A stretch of 64,000 bases of DNA from Methylobacterium currus (GCF_003058325.1 NZ_CP028843.1:2638001-2702000); one strand, 5' to 3'; numbered from the stretch's first letter, positions 1 through 8,205 are shown. Notes: generated from the sequence alone by a model not told the origin. Made by a program: numbers and translations.

Positions 1-774
1 ACCTACGCGCTCTCCCGCGCCATCGCCAAGCCGCTGGTCGAATCGGGCGAGAAGACCTGGTTCAATATCGTCGCCGACATCACGCTCGGCAAATCCTTCG
101 TTGCCGACGTGACGCCGGTGGTGACGAAGGGCGGCGGCAAGGTGGTGGGCCAGGTCTTCCACCCCCTGCTCTCGCCTGATCTCTCGTCGCAGATCCTCCA
201 GGCCCAAGCCTCCGGCGCCGGGGTGATCGCGCTGTTCAACGTCGGCGGCGACGCGATCAACGCGGTCAAGCAGGCCTCCGAGTTCGGGGTCCTCGGCGGC
301 AAGCAGAAGCTCGCCGGGTTCTACATGACGGCGGTCGACGTCCACGCGCTGGGCTTGCAGGTCGCGGGCGGGCTCTACCTCGCGGAAGCGTTCTACTGGG
401 ACCAGGACGACGCCACCCGGGCCTTCGCCAAGCGGTTCCACGACCGGCAGCGGGCGATGCCGAACAGCTACCAGGCCGGCGTCTACTCGGCGGTGACGCA
501 CTACCTGAAAGCCGTGAAGGCCGCCGGCACCGACGCGGCCGAGGCCGTGATGGCGAAGATGCGCGAGATCCCGATCGACGACGTCATGACGAGGGGCGGC
601 CGGCTGCGGCCGGACGGGCGGGTGATCCGCGACGTGTCGCTGTTCCGGGTCAAGCGCCCGGAGGAGTCGAAGGGGGAGTGGGACGTGATGGAGCGGGTCG
701 CGACGCTGTCGGGCGACGACGCCTTCCGGCCCCTCGCGGAGAGCGACTGCCCGCTGGTGAAGGGCAAGCCGTGA
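1..774 (+). CDS. ABC transporter substrate-binding protein, branched-chain amino acid (LivK) type, 5' truncated by window
   Basis: The reading frame is open from the first base, so the start lies upstream; 257 codons are visible. The protein has the look of a periplasmic type I binding protein of the Leu/Ile/Val family (Peripla_BP_6): an aromatic-rich start (KTWFNIVADITLG), a mid-protein IALFNVGGDAINAVKQASE helix as in ligand-sensing domains, and YSAVTHYLKAVKAAGT near the C-terminus. Such proteins deliver amino acids, amides or aromatic acids to Liv-type permeases. The stop overlaps the next start (ATGA), so it is translationally coupled to the DUF3237 gene. The substrate cannot be told from sequence alone. 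Confidence 0.85.
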   Translation, partial: TYALSRAIAKPLVESGEKTWFNIVADITLGKSFVADVTPVVTKGGGKVVGQVFHPLLSPDLSSQILQAQASGAGVIALFNVGGDAINAVKQASEFGVLGGKQKLAGFYMTAVDVHALGLQVAGGLYLAEAFYWDQDDATRAFAKRFHDRQRAMPNSYQAGVYSAVTHYLKAVKAAGTDAAEAVMAKMREIPIDDVMTRGGRLRPDGRVIRDVSLFRVKRPEESKGEWDVMERVATLSGDDAFRPLAESDCPLVKGKP

Positions 775-1235
775 TGCTCGGCGTCCCCACCCTGGAGCAC
801 GTCTTCGATGCCCGCATCGACGTCGCGGTGCCGGTCGAGGTCGGCGTCACGGTCGCCGGTGCCCGCCGGGTCATCGCCATCACGGGCGGCACCGTGTCGG
901 GGCCTGCCCTCTCCGGGCGGGTCATGGCCGGCGGGGCCGATTACCAGACCATCGCGGGCGACGGGCTCACCCGGCTCCACGCCCGCTACGTGATCGAGGC
1001 CGAGGGCGGCGCCCTGATCTATGTCGAGAATACCGGCCTGCGCTTCGGACCGCCGGAGGCCCTGGAACGCCTGCGCCGGGGTGAGCCGGTCGATCCGGCC
1101 CTGATCTATTTCCGCACCGCGCCCCGGTTCGAGACCGCGGCCCCGCATCTCGCCTGGATGCAGACCAGCCTGTTCCTCGCCACCGGGGCCCGGGCGCCGG
1201 ACCACGTGGCGCTCTCGGTGTACCGGGTGGGGTGA
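774..1235 (+). CDS. DUF3237 domain-containing protein
   Basis: This 153-residue protein matches the DUF3237 (UPF0311) pattern: a short LEHVFDARIDV opening, GxRRVIAITGGTVSG near residue 28, GADYQTIAGDG, LHARYVIEAEGGALIYVENTG in the middle and YFRTAPRFETAAP near the end. These are the conserved stretches of this small beta-barrel family of unknown biochemical role. The start at 774 is chosen because it gives a four-base ATGA overlap with the preceding binding-protein gene; a longer frame open from 678 would only overlap that gene. The coupling suggests that the protein acts on, or is co-expressed with uptake of, the transporter's ligand. Confidence 0.85.
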   Translation: MLGVPTLEHVFDARIDVAVPVEVGVTVAGARRVIAITGGTVSGPALSGRVMAGGADYQTIAGDGLTRLHARYVIEAEGGALIYVENTGLRFGPPEALERLRRGEPVDPALIYFRTAPRFETAAPHLAWMQTSLFLATGARAPDHVALSVYRVG

Positions 1236-1343
1236 GGGCGCATATGATGTCCGCCGGATCGCTTCGCGATGCGAAAACCGGCCCCGCTCGAGCGCCGCGC
1301 GGGCTCGTGCCCCGATCTCCGAACGGATCGTTCGGAGATCGGG

Positions 1344-2420
1344 TTACTCCGCCCGCGCCACCGCCACCGCACCCTCGATCAGGGTGAAGACGATGCCGGC
1401 CCGGCGCAGGGCCGCCAGCACGTGGGGGCGGGAGCGCGAGGATGGCCCCTCGGACTCCTCCTCCAGGCGCCGCACGGTGGAGAGCGAGACGCCGCTCTCC
1501 CGCGCGAGGTCGTTCAGGGTCCAGTCGAGGAGGCCGCGGGCCGCCCGGAGGTGGCAGCCCTCGATCGCCCGCTCGACGCCGATCGCCGGCTCGACGCCGA
1601 TCGCCGGCTCGGCTTCGCGCGACGGGCGGTCCCGGGCGGCGGCCTCGGCCCCGAGCGGCGTGATCACGGCGGTCCAGCAGACCGGATCCGGGGTCCCGTC
1701 GCGCAGGGGCACCAGCGTCATGCGGAACGGCGCCGACCCGCCCTCGGCGAGACGCAGGGTCGGCGCGATGCTGAACGGCTGGCCCACCGCGGCGAGGCGG
1801 GGCAGCTCGTCGCGCCAGCGCGACCGCTCCTCCGGCACGATCGGGCTGAGCCAATCCGCCCGCACCTCCTCGCGGCGCAGGCCCACGAGCGCCAGGAAAT
1901 CGGGCCCGTACTCGGTGAGCGGCAGGCGCGGCTCGGTATGGATGAAGACCTGCGCTTCCCGCGCCAGGCTGGCCCGGCGCTGCTGCTCCAGGCGGTGCAT
2001 CTCGACCAGGCGCTCGCGGTCGGTCACGTCGAGGAGCACGCCGGTCGCGGCGACCGGGTGTCCCTCCGGGCTGAAGAAGACCTCGCCGCGGCTCACCACC
2101 GTGCGCGCCGTCCCGTCAGGCCGGATCAGCCGGACCGTGTGGCTGCCGAGGAGCCCGGCCTGGACGATCTGGACGACGTCCTCGAGCACGTCGCGATCGG
2201 CCGGGTGGACGAGGCTGAGCAGCCGCTCGTAGCTCGCCGTCTCGCTCTCCGGCAGTCCGAGCAGGCGGTAGAGCCCCGACGACCAGACCTGACGGCCGGA
2301 GACGAAGTCCCAGCGCCAGGCACCGGTCAGGCCGAACGCCTCGATCAGGCGCATGAAGTCGTGCGAGGACAGGTCCGCCGGCCGTGGGCCCGCGCGATGG
2401 TCCGGAGGGTGCATCGTCAT
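1344..2420 (-). CDS. PAS-domain sensor protein with C-terminal HTH
   Basis: The protein has 358 residues. Residues about 15-130 form a PAS/PAC fold (AFGLTGAWRWDFVSGRQVWS, then LVHPADRD, then an RPDGTARTVVSRG strand and TGVLLDVTDRE). A second, weaker PAS-like segment follows at about 140-270. The C-terminus (AARGLLDWTLNDLARESGVS, STVRRLEEE) is a helix-turn-helix of the XRE type. It is probably a cytosolic ligand- or redox-sensing transcription regulator. The start at 2420 (MTMHPP) is preferred over the longer open frame. Between the PAS part and the HTH lies a pentapeptide duplication (EPAIGVEPAIGVERAI) encoded by a 15-bp repeat. No adjacent target gene is evident. Confidence 0.7.
   Translation of the reverse strand: MTMHPPDHRAGPRPADLSSHDFMRLIEAFGLTGAWRWDFVSGRQVWSSGLYRLLGLPESETASYERLLSLVHPADRDVLEDVVQIVQAGLLGSHTVRLIRPDGTARTVVSRGEVFFSPEGHPVAATGVLLDVTDRERLVEMHRLEQQRRASLAREAQVFIHTEPRLPLTEYGPDFLALVGLRREEVRADWLSPIVPEERSRWRDELPRLAAVGQPFSIAPTLRLAEGGSAPFRMTLVPLRDGTPDPVCWTAVITPLGAEAAARDRPSREAEPAIGVEPAIGVERAIEGCHLRAARGLLDWTLNDLARESGVSLSTVRRLEEESEGPSSRSRPHVLAALRRAGIVFTLIEGAVAVARAE
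1561..1614 (+). repeat. 15-bp tandem repeat inside PAS/HTH gene
   Basis: The unit CTCGACGCCGATCGC plus its GG junction recurs about three times. Because the period is 15, it keeps the frame of the minus-strand gene and encodes repeats of EPAIGV in the linker between the PAS and HTH domains. Copy-number change would lengthen the linker without breaking the protein. Confidence 0.7.
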
Positions 2421-2977
2421 CGGGCGTCGTTCCGTCTCCGGCTTCGACCCGGAGCGGGGCGCTGGCGCGGGGCGAGGCACTGCCGGCAGTCACGATCCGC
2501 TCGCGCGACGCGCATCCGAGCTCCACTTTCCAAGGTAAACATTCCTAAGCTCAGCATTCGTGCCCGGCCCGAATAAGCTGACATGCCGCAAAGTCATATG
2601 ATCATATGCCAGGCAATCACCACGGATCAACCAGGCGTGAGCCCGCGCGAGTGTTGGCGGCATGGCACGGCTGCGCCGTCTCGCGGGTTTACCGCCGCCG
2701 ACCACTCGGCCGGGCACCGCGTCCGGCTCGCCTCGCGCCCTCCGAGGACAATCCGGGACGCAGGGCACGACCCGGATGCGTCACGAGGCAGCACCGGAAC
2801 GCTGGTTCGCCGGGGAACAAAGACAAAATTTCTCCTTGTGAGCTTTTACGCAGAAAACATCTTCTCTGCTTCTTGGAAAAATAGAAAACCGTGTCTATTG
2901 CTGCGAGGCCTGCCCCAGACCTATCTACGGTCCTGAAGCTTCGCCCCGCGGAGCCGTGCGTCAAGCCGGATTCGACC
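2421..2977. other. Intergenic region without a supported gene
   Basis: About 560 bases between the divergent PAS/HTH gene and a small membrane-protein ORF. The short open frames seen here lack a coherent protein pattern. Bases from about 2815 to 2895 are strikingly AT-rich for this chromosome (runs such as AAAGACAAAATTTCTCC and TTCTTGGAAAAATAGAAAA), which may be a promoter or regulator-binding stretch or a remnant of foreign DNA. No clear -35/-10 pair was assigned. Confidence 0.4.
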
Positions 2978-3247
2978 ATGCGTCCTGCCATCTTCGATCC
3001 GTTCGGCGAGCGCCTGGACCTGCGGTCCGTGCAAGGGTTCAAGCAAGAAGCCGGATGCGCGGCGACGCGCCGCCGTCCGGTCCGGACCCGGCGGATCGTC
3101 GGTGCCGTGCTGTTCTGGGTCCTGGCGGCCGGGCTGATCACGGCCCGCGGCGTCTTCTTCGATCCCAGCACCGCCTTCGGGCCCGACGCTCCAGCCCGCG
3201 TCGCCGCGACGCAAGCGCCGGAGCAATCCGCCCAGATCCTGCGCTGA
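2978..3247 (+). CDS. Hypothetical small single-pass membrane protein
   Basis: This 89-residue ORF has a basic N-terminal half (TRRRPVRTRR) followed by one clear hydrophobic segment, VGAVLFWVLAAGLITARGVF, at about residues 41-60, then a short Pro/Ala-rich tail. The arrangement suggests a cytoplasmic N-terminus with the tail in the periplasm. The start at 2978 is preferred because the upstream part of the frame reads like non-coding sequence; no strong Shine-Dalgarno is visible. I do not recognise the family. It could also be a chance ORF, although the positive-inside pattern next to a good membrane segment argues for a real gene. Confidence 0.45.
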   Translation: MRPAIFDPFGERLDLRSVQGFKQEAGCAATRRRPVRTRRIVGAVLFWVLAAGLITARGVFFDPSTAFGPDAPARVAATQAPEQSAQILR

Positions 3248-3352
3248 CGCGACGCCCTTCAGAAAACAGGGCCCCCACCCCACATCAGGTCGCGATCAGA
3301 GGCGCATCGCCTCCGGAGCCGCGAGGCTCCGTTCCGATACCGGAGCGACCCG

Positions 3353-4012
3353 ATGCTGTTCTTCCGCAAGCGCGCCGAGATGCCCGCGCCCGACCAGATC
3401 CTGCCGGGGCGGCCTACTCTCCTGCCGACGGCGGAGCGGCATTTCGTCAACGGCCATCCGCTCAAGGGGCCCTATCCGGACGGCACCGAGATCGCCGTGT
3501 TCGGCCTCGGCTGCTTCTGGGGCGCGGAGCGCAAGTTCTGGCAGCTCGGCGATGGCGTCTTCGTCACTGCCGTCGGGTATGCCGCCGGCACCACGCCGAA
3601 CCCGACCTACGAGGAGGTCTGCTCGGGGCTGACCGGCCACAACGAGGTCGTGCTCGTCGCCTACGACCCGCGCGTGATCTCCTTCGCCGCCCTGCTCAAG
3701 ACCTTCTGGGAGAGCCACGACCCGACCCAGGGCATGTGCCAGGGCAACGATGTCGGCACGCAGTACCGCTCCGGCATCTACCTGCCCGACGAGGCTCGCC
3801 GGGCCGAGGCGGAGACCTCCCGCCAGACGTATGCCGCCGCCCTGAAGGCGCGGGGCTTCGGCCCCATCACCACGGAGATCCGCGACGGCGGCCCGTTCTA
3901 CTTCGCCGAGGACTACCACCAGCAGTACCTGGCGAAGAATCCCGGTGGCTATTGCGGGTTAGGGGGAACCGGTGTGTCCTGCCCGATCGGGGTCGGCGTC
4001 GCGGCCGAGTGA
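3353..4012 (+). CDS. msrA: Peptide-methionine (S)-S-oxide reductase MsrA
   Basis: It reduces the S-epimer of methionine sulfoxide, free or in proteins, using thioredoxin-type reductants. The catalytic motif GCFWG is at residues 53-57 with Cys54 as nucleophile, followed by the family blocks [21 protein letters not shown] and [20 protein letters not shown]. The C-terminal part [16 protein letters not shown] carries two cysteines suited to be recycling cysteines. The length of 219 residues is normal for the longer MsrA type. It stands alone, with a strong hairpin just downstream shared with the convergent mepA gene. Confidence 0.97.
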   Translation: MLFFRKRAEMPAPDQILPGRPTLLPTAERHFVNGHPLKGPYPDGTEIAVFGLGCFWGAERKFWQLGDGVFVTAVGYAAGTTPNPTYEEVCSGLTGHNEVVLVAYDPRVISFAALLKTFWESHDPTQGMCQGNDVGTQYRSGIYLPDEARRAEAETSRQTYAAALKARGFGPITTEIRDGGPFYFAEDYHQQYLAKNPGGYCGLGGTGVSCPIGVGVAAE

Positions 4013-4038
4013 GGCGCTCGCAGTAAGCTGCCCAACGC

Positions 4039-4060
4039 GGGACCGGCCGGTGCCGGTCCC
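4039..4060. terminator. Bidirectional terminator-like hairpin between msrA and mepA
   Basis: A perfect 9-bp stem, GGGACCGGC / GCCGGTCCC, with a CGGT loop lies between the convergent ends of msrA and mepA. There is no long T-run, so termination may depend on structure plus Rho, but the position between convergent stops fits a shared terminator. Confidence 0.65.
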
Positions 4061-4069
4061 GATCTCTCG

Positions 4070-4990
4070 TCACCGCGCCTTCAGGACCGTGCGGCAGGCC
4101 TCCGGCAGGCCCGCCAGGGTCATCGGCGGGCGCGGCTTGCCGGGCGGGCGCGGCTTGGGGTTCAGCACCGCGTCCGTGAACCAGTAATCGAGCTCGGAGC
4201 CGCAGCCGTCGCCGGCCGGCGGCGGGTCCTGGTCGTGGCAGGCCGCCTCGCCCGCCGGGCATTCGAGCCGGATATGGAAGTGGTAGTTGTGGCCGTAGAT
4301 CGGCCGCACCTTGGTGAGCCAGCTCCGGTCGGACCCCGCCTCGCGGCAGAGCGCCCGCTTGATCGCCGGGTTGACGAAGATCCGCGCCACCTCCGGCTCG
4401 CGCGACACCATCTTGATCAGCCGCAGGTGCTCCGGGCGCCAGACCTCCGGGTCGATGTCGCGCCGGTCCGACCGCACCACGTTGGTGGCCGAGATCTCCT
4501 CCCGCTCGGCCCGGGTCAGGCGCCTGTCCGGCATCGGGCTCAGCCAGATATCGGCGTCGAGGCCGAGCTGGTGCGAGGCATGGCCGGTCAGCATCGGCCC
4601 GCCCCGGGGCTGGGACATGTCGCCGACGAGGAGCCCCGGCCAGCCCGCCTTGCGCGGCGCCTCGGTCGCAATCTTTTCCAGGAAGGCGACGAGCCGGGGA
4701 TGGCCCCAGTTCCGGTTGCGCGACAGGCGCATCACCTGCCAGGTGGCGCCGTCGATTGGCAGCGACTCGGCCCCGGCCACGCAACCCCGGGCGTAGCCGC
4801 CGATCGCCTGGGGCGGCAGGGCCGCCGGCGTCGTCGCACGGCCGAACAGGGCTTTCGCCGGCGTGGACGGATCGTCCGGATTGGCGAGCGGCGGCAGCGG
4901 CTTCGGGTTGAGGGTGCCGCGATCCTGCGCGAGGGCGGGAGCGGCGAGCGCGAGGAGGACCGTCAGGACGGCGGCACGGCAGATCGGCAT
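4070..4990 (-). CDS. mepA: Penicillin-insensitive murein endopeptidase MepA (M74)
   Basis: It cleaves the D-Ala-meso-DAP cross-link of peptidoglycan in the periplasm. The protein has 306 residues, beginning with a signal peptide (MPICRAAVLTVLLALAAPALA). Family blocks are clear: the MRLSRNRNWGHPRLVAFLEK segment, GDMSQPRGGPMLTGHASHQ with the metal-binding HxxHQxGLDADIW, RIFVNPAIKRALC, and IYGHNYHFHIRL bearing the second set of zinc-ligand histidines. Length and order of motifs are normal for the family. It is convergent with msrA and preceded by a short G-rich direct-repeat stretch at 4990-5080. Confidence 0.95.
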   Translation of the reverse strand: MPICRAAVLTVLLALAAPALAQDRGTLNPKPLPPLANPDDPSTPAKALFGRATTPAALPPQAIGGYARGCVAGAESLPIDGATWQVMRLSRNRNWGHPRLVAFLEKIATEAPRKAGWPGLLVGDMSQPRGGPMLTGHASHQLGLDADIWLSPMPDRRLTRAEREEISATNVVRSDRRDIDPEVWRPEHLRLIKMVSREPEVARIFVNPAIKRALCREAGSDRSWLTKVRPIYGHNYHFHIRLECPAGEAACHDQDPPPAGDGCGSELDYWFTDAVLNPKPRPPGKPRPPMTLAGLPEACRTVLKAR

Positions 4991-5221
4991 GGGACCGGGG
5001 TTTTATGGGACCAGGGTTATGGAACGCAGGGGCATGAGCCGCGGAGGCATGGGCCGCGGAAGCATGGGCCGCAGGCTAGCGCCCCGATCGCCCGCGGGGA
5101 ACTGCCTCGCTGCTCCGCCATTCGCCGCAGCGGTTACGGCAGGCCCCTCACGGTCGAGCCTCGGAACACGCTCCGCTGCAGCAGCGTTGCCGGGGAAGAG
5201 TGAGGATTCTGGAGAGTTCCG

Positions 5222-5635
5222 ATGACCACCGTCGCACCGACCGTCGGCGACCGCTCCGACATGGGCAGCACCAGCACCAGCGAGACCAACGCGCTGATCG
5301 CCAGCGACCGCGTCGAGGGCACCACCGTGCGCCGCCCGAACGGCGACAGCATCGGCCGCATCGAGCGCCTGATGATCGAGAAGGCCACCGGCAAGGTCGT
5401 CTATGCCGTGATGAGCTTCGGCGGCTTCCTCGGCATCGGCGAGGGCTATCACACCATCCCGTGGTCGACCCTGCGCTTCGCGCCGGAGCTGGACGCCTAC
5501 GTGATCGACCTCACCGAAGAGCAGCTCCGCGCCGCCCCGCCGGCCTCGGCGGAGGGCAACGATCCTTCCTTCGACCGGAAGTGGGAGGAGCACGTTCACA
5601 GCTACTTCAACGCCACGCCGTACTGGAGCATCTGA
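5222..5635 (+). CDS. PRC-barrel domain-containing protein
   Basis: A 137-residue protein with one PRC-barrel at about residues 25-105: NALIASDRVEGTTVRRPNGD, IGRIERLMIEKATGKVVYAV, then GEGYHTIPWSTLRFAPEL. Soluble PRC-barrel proteins of this size are common in Rhizobiales and often lie among stress-response genes; the barrel is related to the RNA-binding fold of RimM and to the photosynthetic reaction-centre H subunit, but the small stand-alone forms have no firm function. A GGAGAG ribosome-binding site sits just before the ATG. The Asp/Glu-rich C-terminus ends in NATPYWSI. Confidence 0.88.
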   Translation: MTTVAPTVGDRSDMGSTSTSETNALIASDRVEGTTVRRPNGDSIGRIERLMIEKATGKVVYAVMSFGGFLGIGEGYHTIPWSTLRFAPELDAYVIDLTEEQLRAAPPASAEGNDPSFDRKWEEHVHSYFNATPYWSI

Positions 5636-5861
5636 TACCGACGGTCGCAAGAAAACGACCATTGGTTCCGTTCTCGAATTTTCACCAAGCTCAATTCTCG
5701 CCAATCTTGATTCTCGCCAAGCCCAAGGTCCCGGACTTCTGGGCTCGGCAGCCAAAATGCGAGATGGATCAACGGCCTCGTCGATCCCGGGCCTGCCCGG
5801 GATCGAGTCGATGCGTCAGTATCCGAGGCCGCCGGCATGACGTGTCCCGGCGGGGGCCGCC
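5636..5861. other. Intergenic region with short AT-rich direct repeats
   Basis: The stretch 5690-5730 contains the direct repeat TTCTCGCCAA twice (near 5696 and 5713) in otherwise AT-richer sequence, after which the composition returns to normal. No ORF or terminator was supported. It separates the PRC-barrel gene from the convergent minus-strand gene ending at 5862. Confidence 0.35.
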
Positions 5862-6230
5862 TCACGGCGCCTCCGCCGGGACGCCCGACAGGGTCCAGCG
5901 GCACAGGCTCGTCCCCTTCACCTTCAGGCAATCATAGGCGATGCCGCCGATCACCACCCGTTCGGCATTGCCCTCGATCCGTTCGCGGCCGACCCGCGAG
6001 CAGCCGAGGTGATCGGCCTTTGGGTCCGCCAGCCGCGACGTGATCGCGGCGGGGTTCCCCCCTGTCTCCGCCATCATGATGCGCAGGTTGGACAAGGCCC
6101 CGCAGGTCAGGACCTTCTCGGGCGCGGCAGGCTTGGCGGGCGCCTTCGCCCTCTGAGCGCTCGCCGGCTCCGCCAGCAACGCGAGGACGAGCCAGCACCC
6201 GGCCCGCAATCCGGAGAGGACGCGCGTCAC
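5862..6230 (-). CDS. Hypothetical secreted protein
   Basis: This 122-residue protein starts with GTG at 6230. It has a signal peptide (SGLRAGCWLVLALLAEPASA) and a mature part with paired cysteines: KVLTCGALSNLRIMMAETGG, LGCSRVGRERIEG, IAYDCLKVKGTSLCRW. The periplasmic domain of about 75 residues with four cysteines probably contains disulfides. I do not recognise the family. It follows the EVE-domain gene on the same strand with a gap of 17 bases and could be cotranscribed with it. Confidence 0.7.
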   Translation of the reverse strand: MTRVLSGLRAGCWLVLALLAEPASAQRAKAPAKPAAPEKVLTCGALSNLRIMMAETGGNPAAITSRLADPKADHLGCSRVGRERIEGNAERVVIGGIAYDCLKVKGTSLCRWTLSGVPAEAP

Positions 6231-6247
6231 GCGCCGGCCCTCATCGA

Positions 6248-6661
6248 TCAGAGGCCTCCCATGCGGCGCACCAGCGCCCACTCCGCCTCGCTGACCGGCT
6301 GCACTGACAGGCGCGAGTTGTTGACGAGCACCATCTCGCGCAGGGCCGGCTCGGCCTTGATCGCCTCCAGGGTGACGGGAAGAGGGAGCGCCGCGACCGC
6401 CTTCAGGTCGACCATGCCGAAGCGGCCGCTCTCGTCGGTAGGGTCGGGATAATAGGTGCGGATCACCTCGACGATGCCGACCACCGCCTTGCCCTCGTTC
6501 GAGTGATAGAAGAAGCCCTGCTCGCCGAGCCGCATCGCTTCGAGGTTCTTGCGGGCGACGTGGTTGCGCACCCCGTTCCAGTAGGTCCCCGCCGCGCCGG
6601 CGGCGACCTGGTCGTCCCACGACCAGACCGAAGGCTCGGACTTGTAGAGCCAGTACGCCAT
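6248..6661 (-). CDS. EVE domain-containing protein
   Basis: The 137-residue protein is a complete EVE domain: MAYWLYKSEPSVWSWDD at the N-terminus, GVRNHVARKNLEAMRLGEQG, FYHSNEGKAVVGIVEVIR, and NNSRLSVQPVSEAEWALV at the end. EVE domains belong to the PUA/YTH-like fold and bind modified bases in DNA or RNA. The start at 6661 is chosen because MAYWLYKSEP is the usual family N-terminus and AGAGGAAAG lies about nine bases upstream; the open frame before it is repeat DNA. Stand-alone EVE proteins of this length are widespread in Rhizobiales, so a defence role cannot be claimed here. Confidence 0.93.
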   Translation of the reverse strand: MAYWLYKSEPSVWSWDDQVAAGAAGTYWNGVRNHVARKNLEAMRLGEQGFFYHSNEGKAVVGIVEVIRTYYPDPTDESGRFGMVDLKAVAALPLPVTLEAIKAEPALREMVLVNNSRLSVQPVSEAEWALVRRMGGL

Positions 6662-6683
6662 GCCGTCGTCTTTCCTCTCGCGT

Positions 6684-6797
6684 GATGCGCCCATCGTCTC
6701 GCGCGTGCGAGGCGCCCATGCACTCTCGCGCGCGAGGCGCGCATGCACTCTCTCGCACGAGGCGCCTATGCATTCTCGCGCGCGAGGCGCACATGGC
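6684..6797 (+). repeat. 25-bp tandem repeat, about 4.6 copies, upstream of EVE gene
   Basis: Units begin at 6684, 6709, 6734 and 6759, with a partial unit at 6784. The core is GAGGCGC(C/G)CATGCACTCTCGC; neighbouring units join through the palindrome CTCGCGCGCGAG. Units differ at a few positions. The array ends close to the ribosome-binding site of the EVE gene on the minus strand. The open frames through it in several phases are a product of the repeat and not genes. Confidence 0.9.
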
Positions 6798-7000
6798 CCC
6801 CATCGCCCGATCCGGGGTCGGGAGTCCAGGGGGCAGGGCAGGCCCGTCCTGTGGTCACCTGACCCAGGGTTCGCCGGGGCGGCGCGTGCCGCCGCGGCGA
6901 TCGCGGCCGAAAGACTTCCAACATAGCACGAGCTCGCCGAGCCCTCGAAAGCTGACGCCACGAGCCGGACGGAGAACCCGCGCATCATCACGTCGACGGC

Positions 7001-7606
7001 GTGACGACGACGCGGAGCGGCCCGATCGTGGACTGGACCTGGTTTCTCTCGGCGGGCGCGTTCGCGGTCGCGATGTCGGCGCCGCCCGGCCCCAACAACA
7101 CCATGGCGGTGGCCTCCGGGGCGACCTGCGGCTTCGCCCGCACGGTGCCGCACATGCTCGGCATCGCGGCGGGTTTCGCCGTGATGCTGCTCGTTCTGGG
7201 CACGGCCGGCCTGCCGCTGCTCACCGATCCGCGGGTCCATGCGGTCCTGAAACGGGGCGGGGCGGCCTCCCTGCTGCGGCTCGCCTGGAAGCGCGCGAGG
7301 TCCGACCCCGAGCCGGCCGACCCCGCCACGCACACGTCCGGGCGCCACTCGGATTCCTGCAGGCGGCCCTGTTCCAGTGGGTGGAACCCGTAGGCCTGGG
7401 TCATCGCCGCGGGCGCGCTCGCCACCTACGCCGCCCAAACCGAGGATGCGCCGTTCGCCGCGACCATGATCCTGGCGGTCCTGTTCGGGCTCGTCGCCCT
7501 GCCCTGCCTGGGCTTCTGGACGCTGATCGGCGTCGGCACCGCCCGGGTGCTGAGGGCGCGACGGGCCTTGCGGCTGTTCAACCTCGCCATGGCGGGCTGC
7601 CGGTGA
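7001..7606 (+). pseudogene. LysE-family amino-acid exporter, disrupted
   Basis: The N-terminal part is typical of LysE/RhtB exporters: WTWFLSAGAFAVAMSAPPGP, then NNTMAVASG, GFARTVPHMLGIAAGFAVMLL, and VLKRGGAASLLRLAWK. After about 7330 the frame is lost: the expected GFLQAALFQWV reads in another frame, returns to the first frame at about 7381 and then hits an in-frame TAG at 7391 where NPKAW would be expected. The rest (WVIAAGALATYA to the end at 7606) is recognisable in the original frame. Two compensating indels plus a nonsense codon and a shortened middle indicate an inactive gene. A GTG at 7001 would be the start. Confidence 0.8.
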
Positions 7607-7647
7607 TGTCCCTGCGGCCGGCCCTGAGGGAGTATCGGAACAAGCCG

Positions 7648-7663
7648 CGTTTCCCGTGAAACA
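7648..7663. other. Degenerate parS-like palindrome
   Basis: CGTTTCCCGTGAAACA matches the general ParB site TGTTTCACGTGAAACA at 14 of 16 positions; one mismatch is in the central CACGTG (CCCGTG). It lies between the decayed LysE gene and the secB terminator. It shares the core GTTTCACGGGAAAC, in the opposite orientation, with the site at 37305. Confidence 0.4.
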
Positions 7664-7674
7664 CTTTCGCGGGT

Positions 7675-7698
7675 GCGCGGGCCGGGGCCGGCCCGCGC
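7675..7698. terminator. Terminator-like hairpin downstream of secB
   Basis: GCGCGGGCCGGG / GCCGGCCCGCGC pair at 11 of 12 positions immediately beyond the secB stop (secB reads on the minus strand). The structure is very GC-rich; no T-run follows. Confidence 0.55.
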
Positions 7699-7707
7699 GA
7701 ACCCGCC

Positions 7708-8205
7708 TTACGCGACGCCGCCCTGCGCCTGGGCCTCGGCGGCCTTCTGGCGGTAGAGGCCGACGAAGTCGATCGGGTCGATGTAGAGCGGCGGGAAGCC
7801 GCCGTTGCGCACCGCGTCGGCGATGATCTGGCGGGCGAACGGGAACAGCAGCCGCGGGCACTCGATCATCACCGCCGGATGCATCTGGTCCTGCGGGATG
7901 TTGCGCAGGCGGAAGATGCCCGCATAGGTCAGCTCGAAGGCGAACAGCACCTCGGCGCCGATCTTGGCGTCGCCCTCGAGACGCAGGTCGACCTCGAAAT
8001 CCTCCTCGGCGAGCTGCCGGGCGTTGACGTTGACCTGGATGTTGATCTGCGGACCCTGCTGCTGCGGCTGCAGCGAGCGCGGCGCATTCGGGTTCTCGAA
8101 GGAGAGGTCCTTGGCGTATTGCGCGAGGGCGTTGAGGGTCGGCGTGAAATCGTCGGGCTGCGCCGCGGCGCCACCGTTGCCGTTCGGGACCGGGGAGTCG
8201 GCCAT
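7708..8205 (-). CDS. secB: Protein-export chaperone SecB
   Basis: SecB keeps secreted pre-proteins unfolded and hands them to SecA. The 165-residue sequence shows the family blocks [14 protein letters not shown], then [43 protein letters not shown], and [33 protein letters not shown]. The start at 8205 (MADSPVPN) is supported by an AAGGAA sequence upstream; the longer open frame is unlikely. It diverges from the Tim44-like gene, the arrangement usual in alphaproteobacteria. Confidence 0.97.
   Translation of the reverse strand: MADSPVPNGNGGAAAQPDDFTPTLNALAQYAKDLSFENPNAPRSLQPQQQGPQINIQVNVNARQLAEEDFEVDLRLEGDAKIGAEVLFAFELTYAGIFRLRNIPQDQMHPAVMIECPRLLFPFARQIIADAVRNGGFPPLYIDPIDFVGLYRQKAAEAQAQGGVA

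Noticed and set aside
6248..6661. EVE-domain gene as part of a modification-dependent restriction system
   Set aside because: It is a stand-alone domain of housekeeping length with no nuclease or methyltransferase next to it.
6684..6797. CRISPR-like look of the 25-bp repeats
   Set aside because: Units are directly adjacent with no unique spacers and no cas genes are present; it is a tandem repeat.
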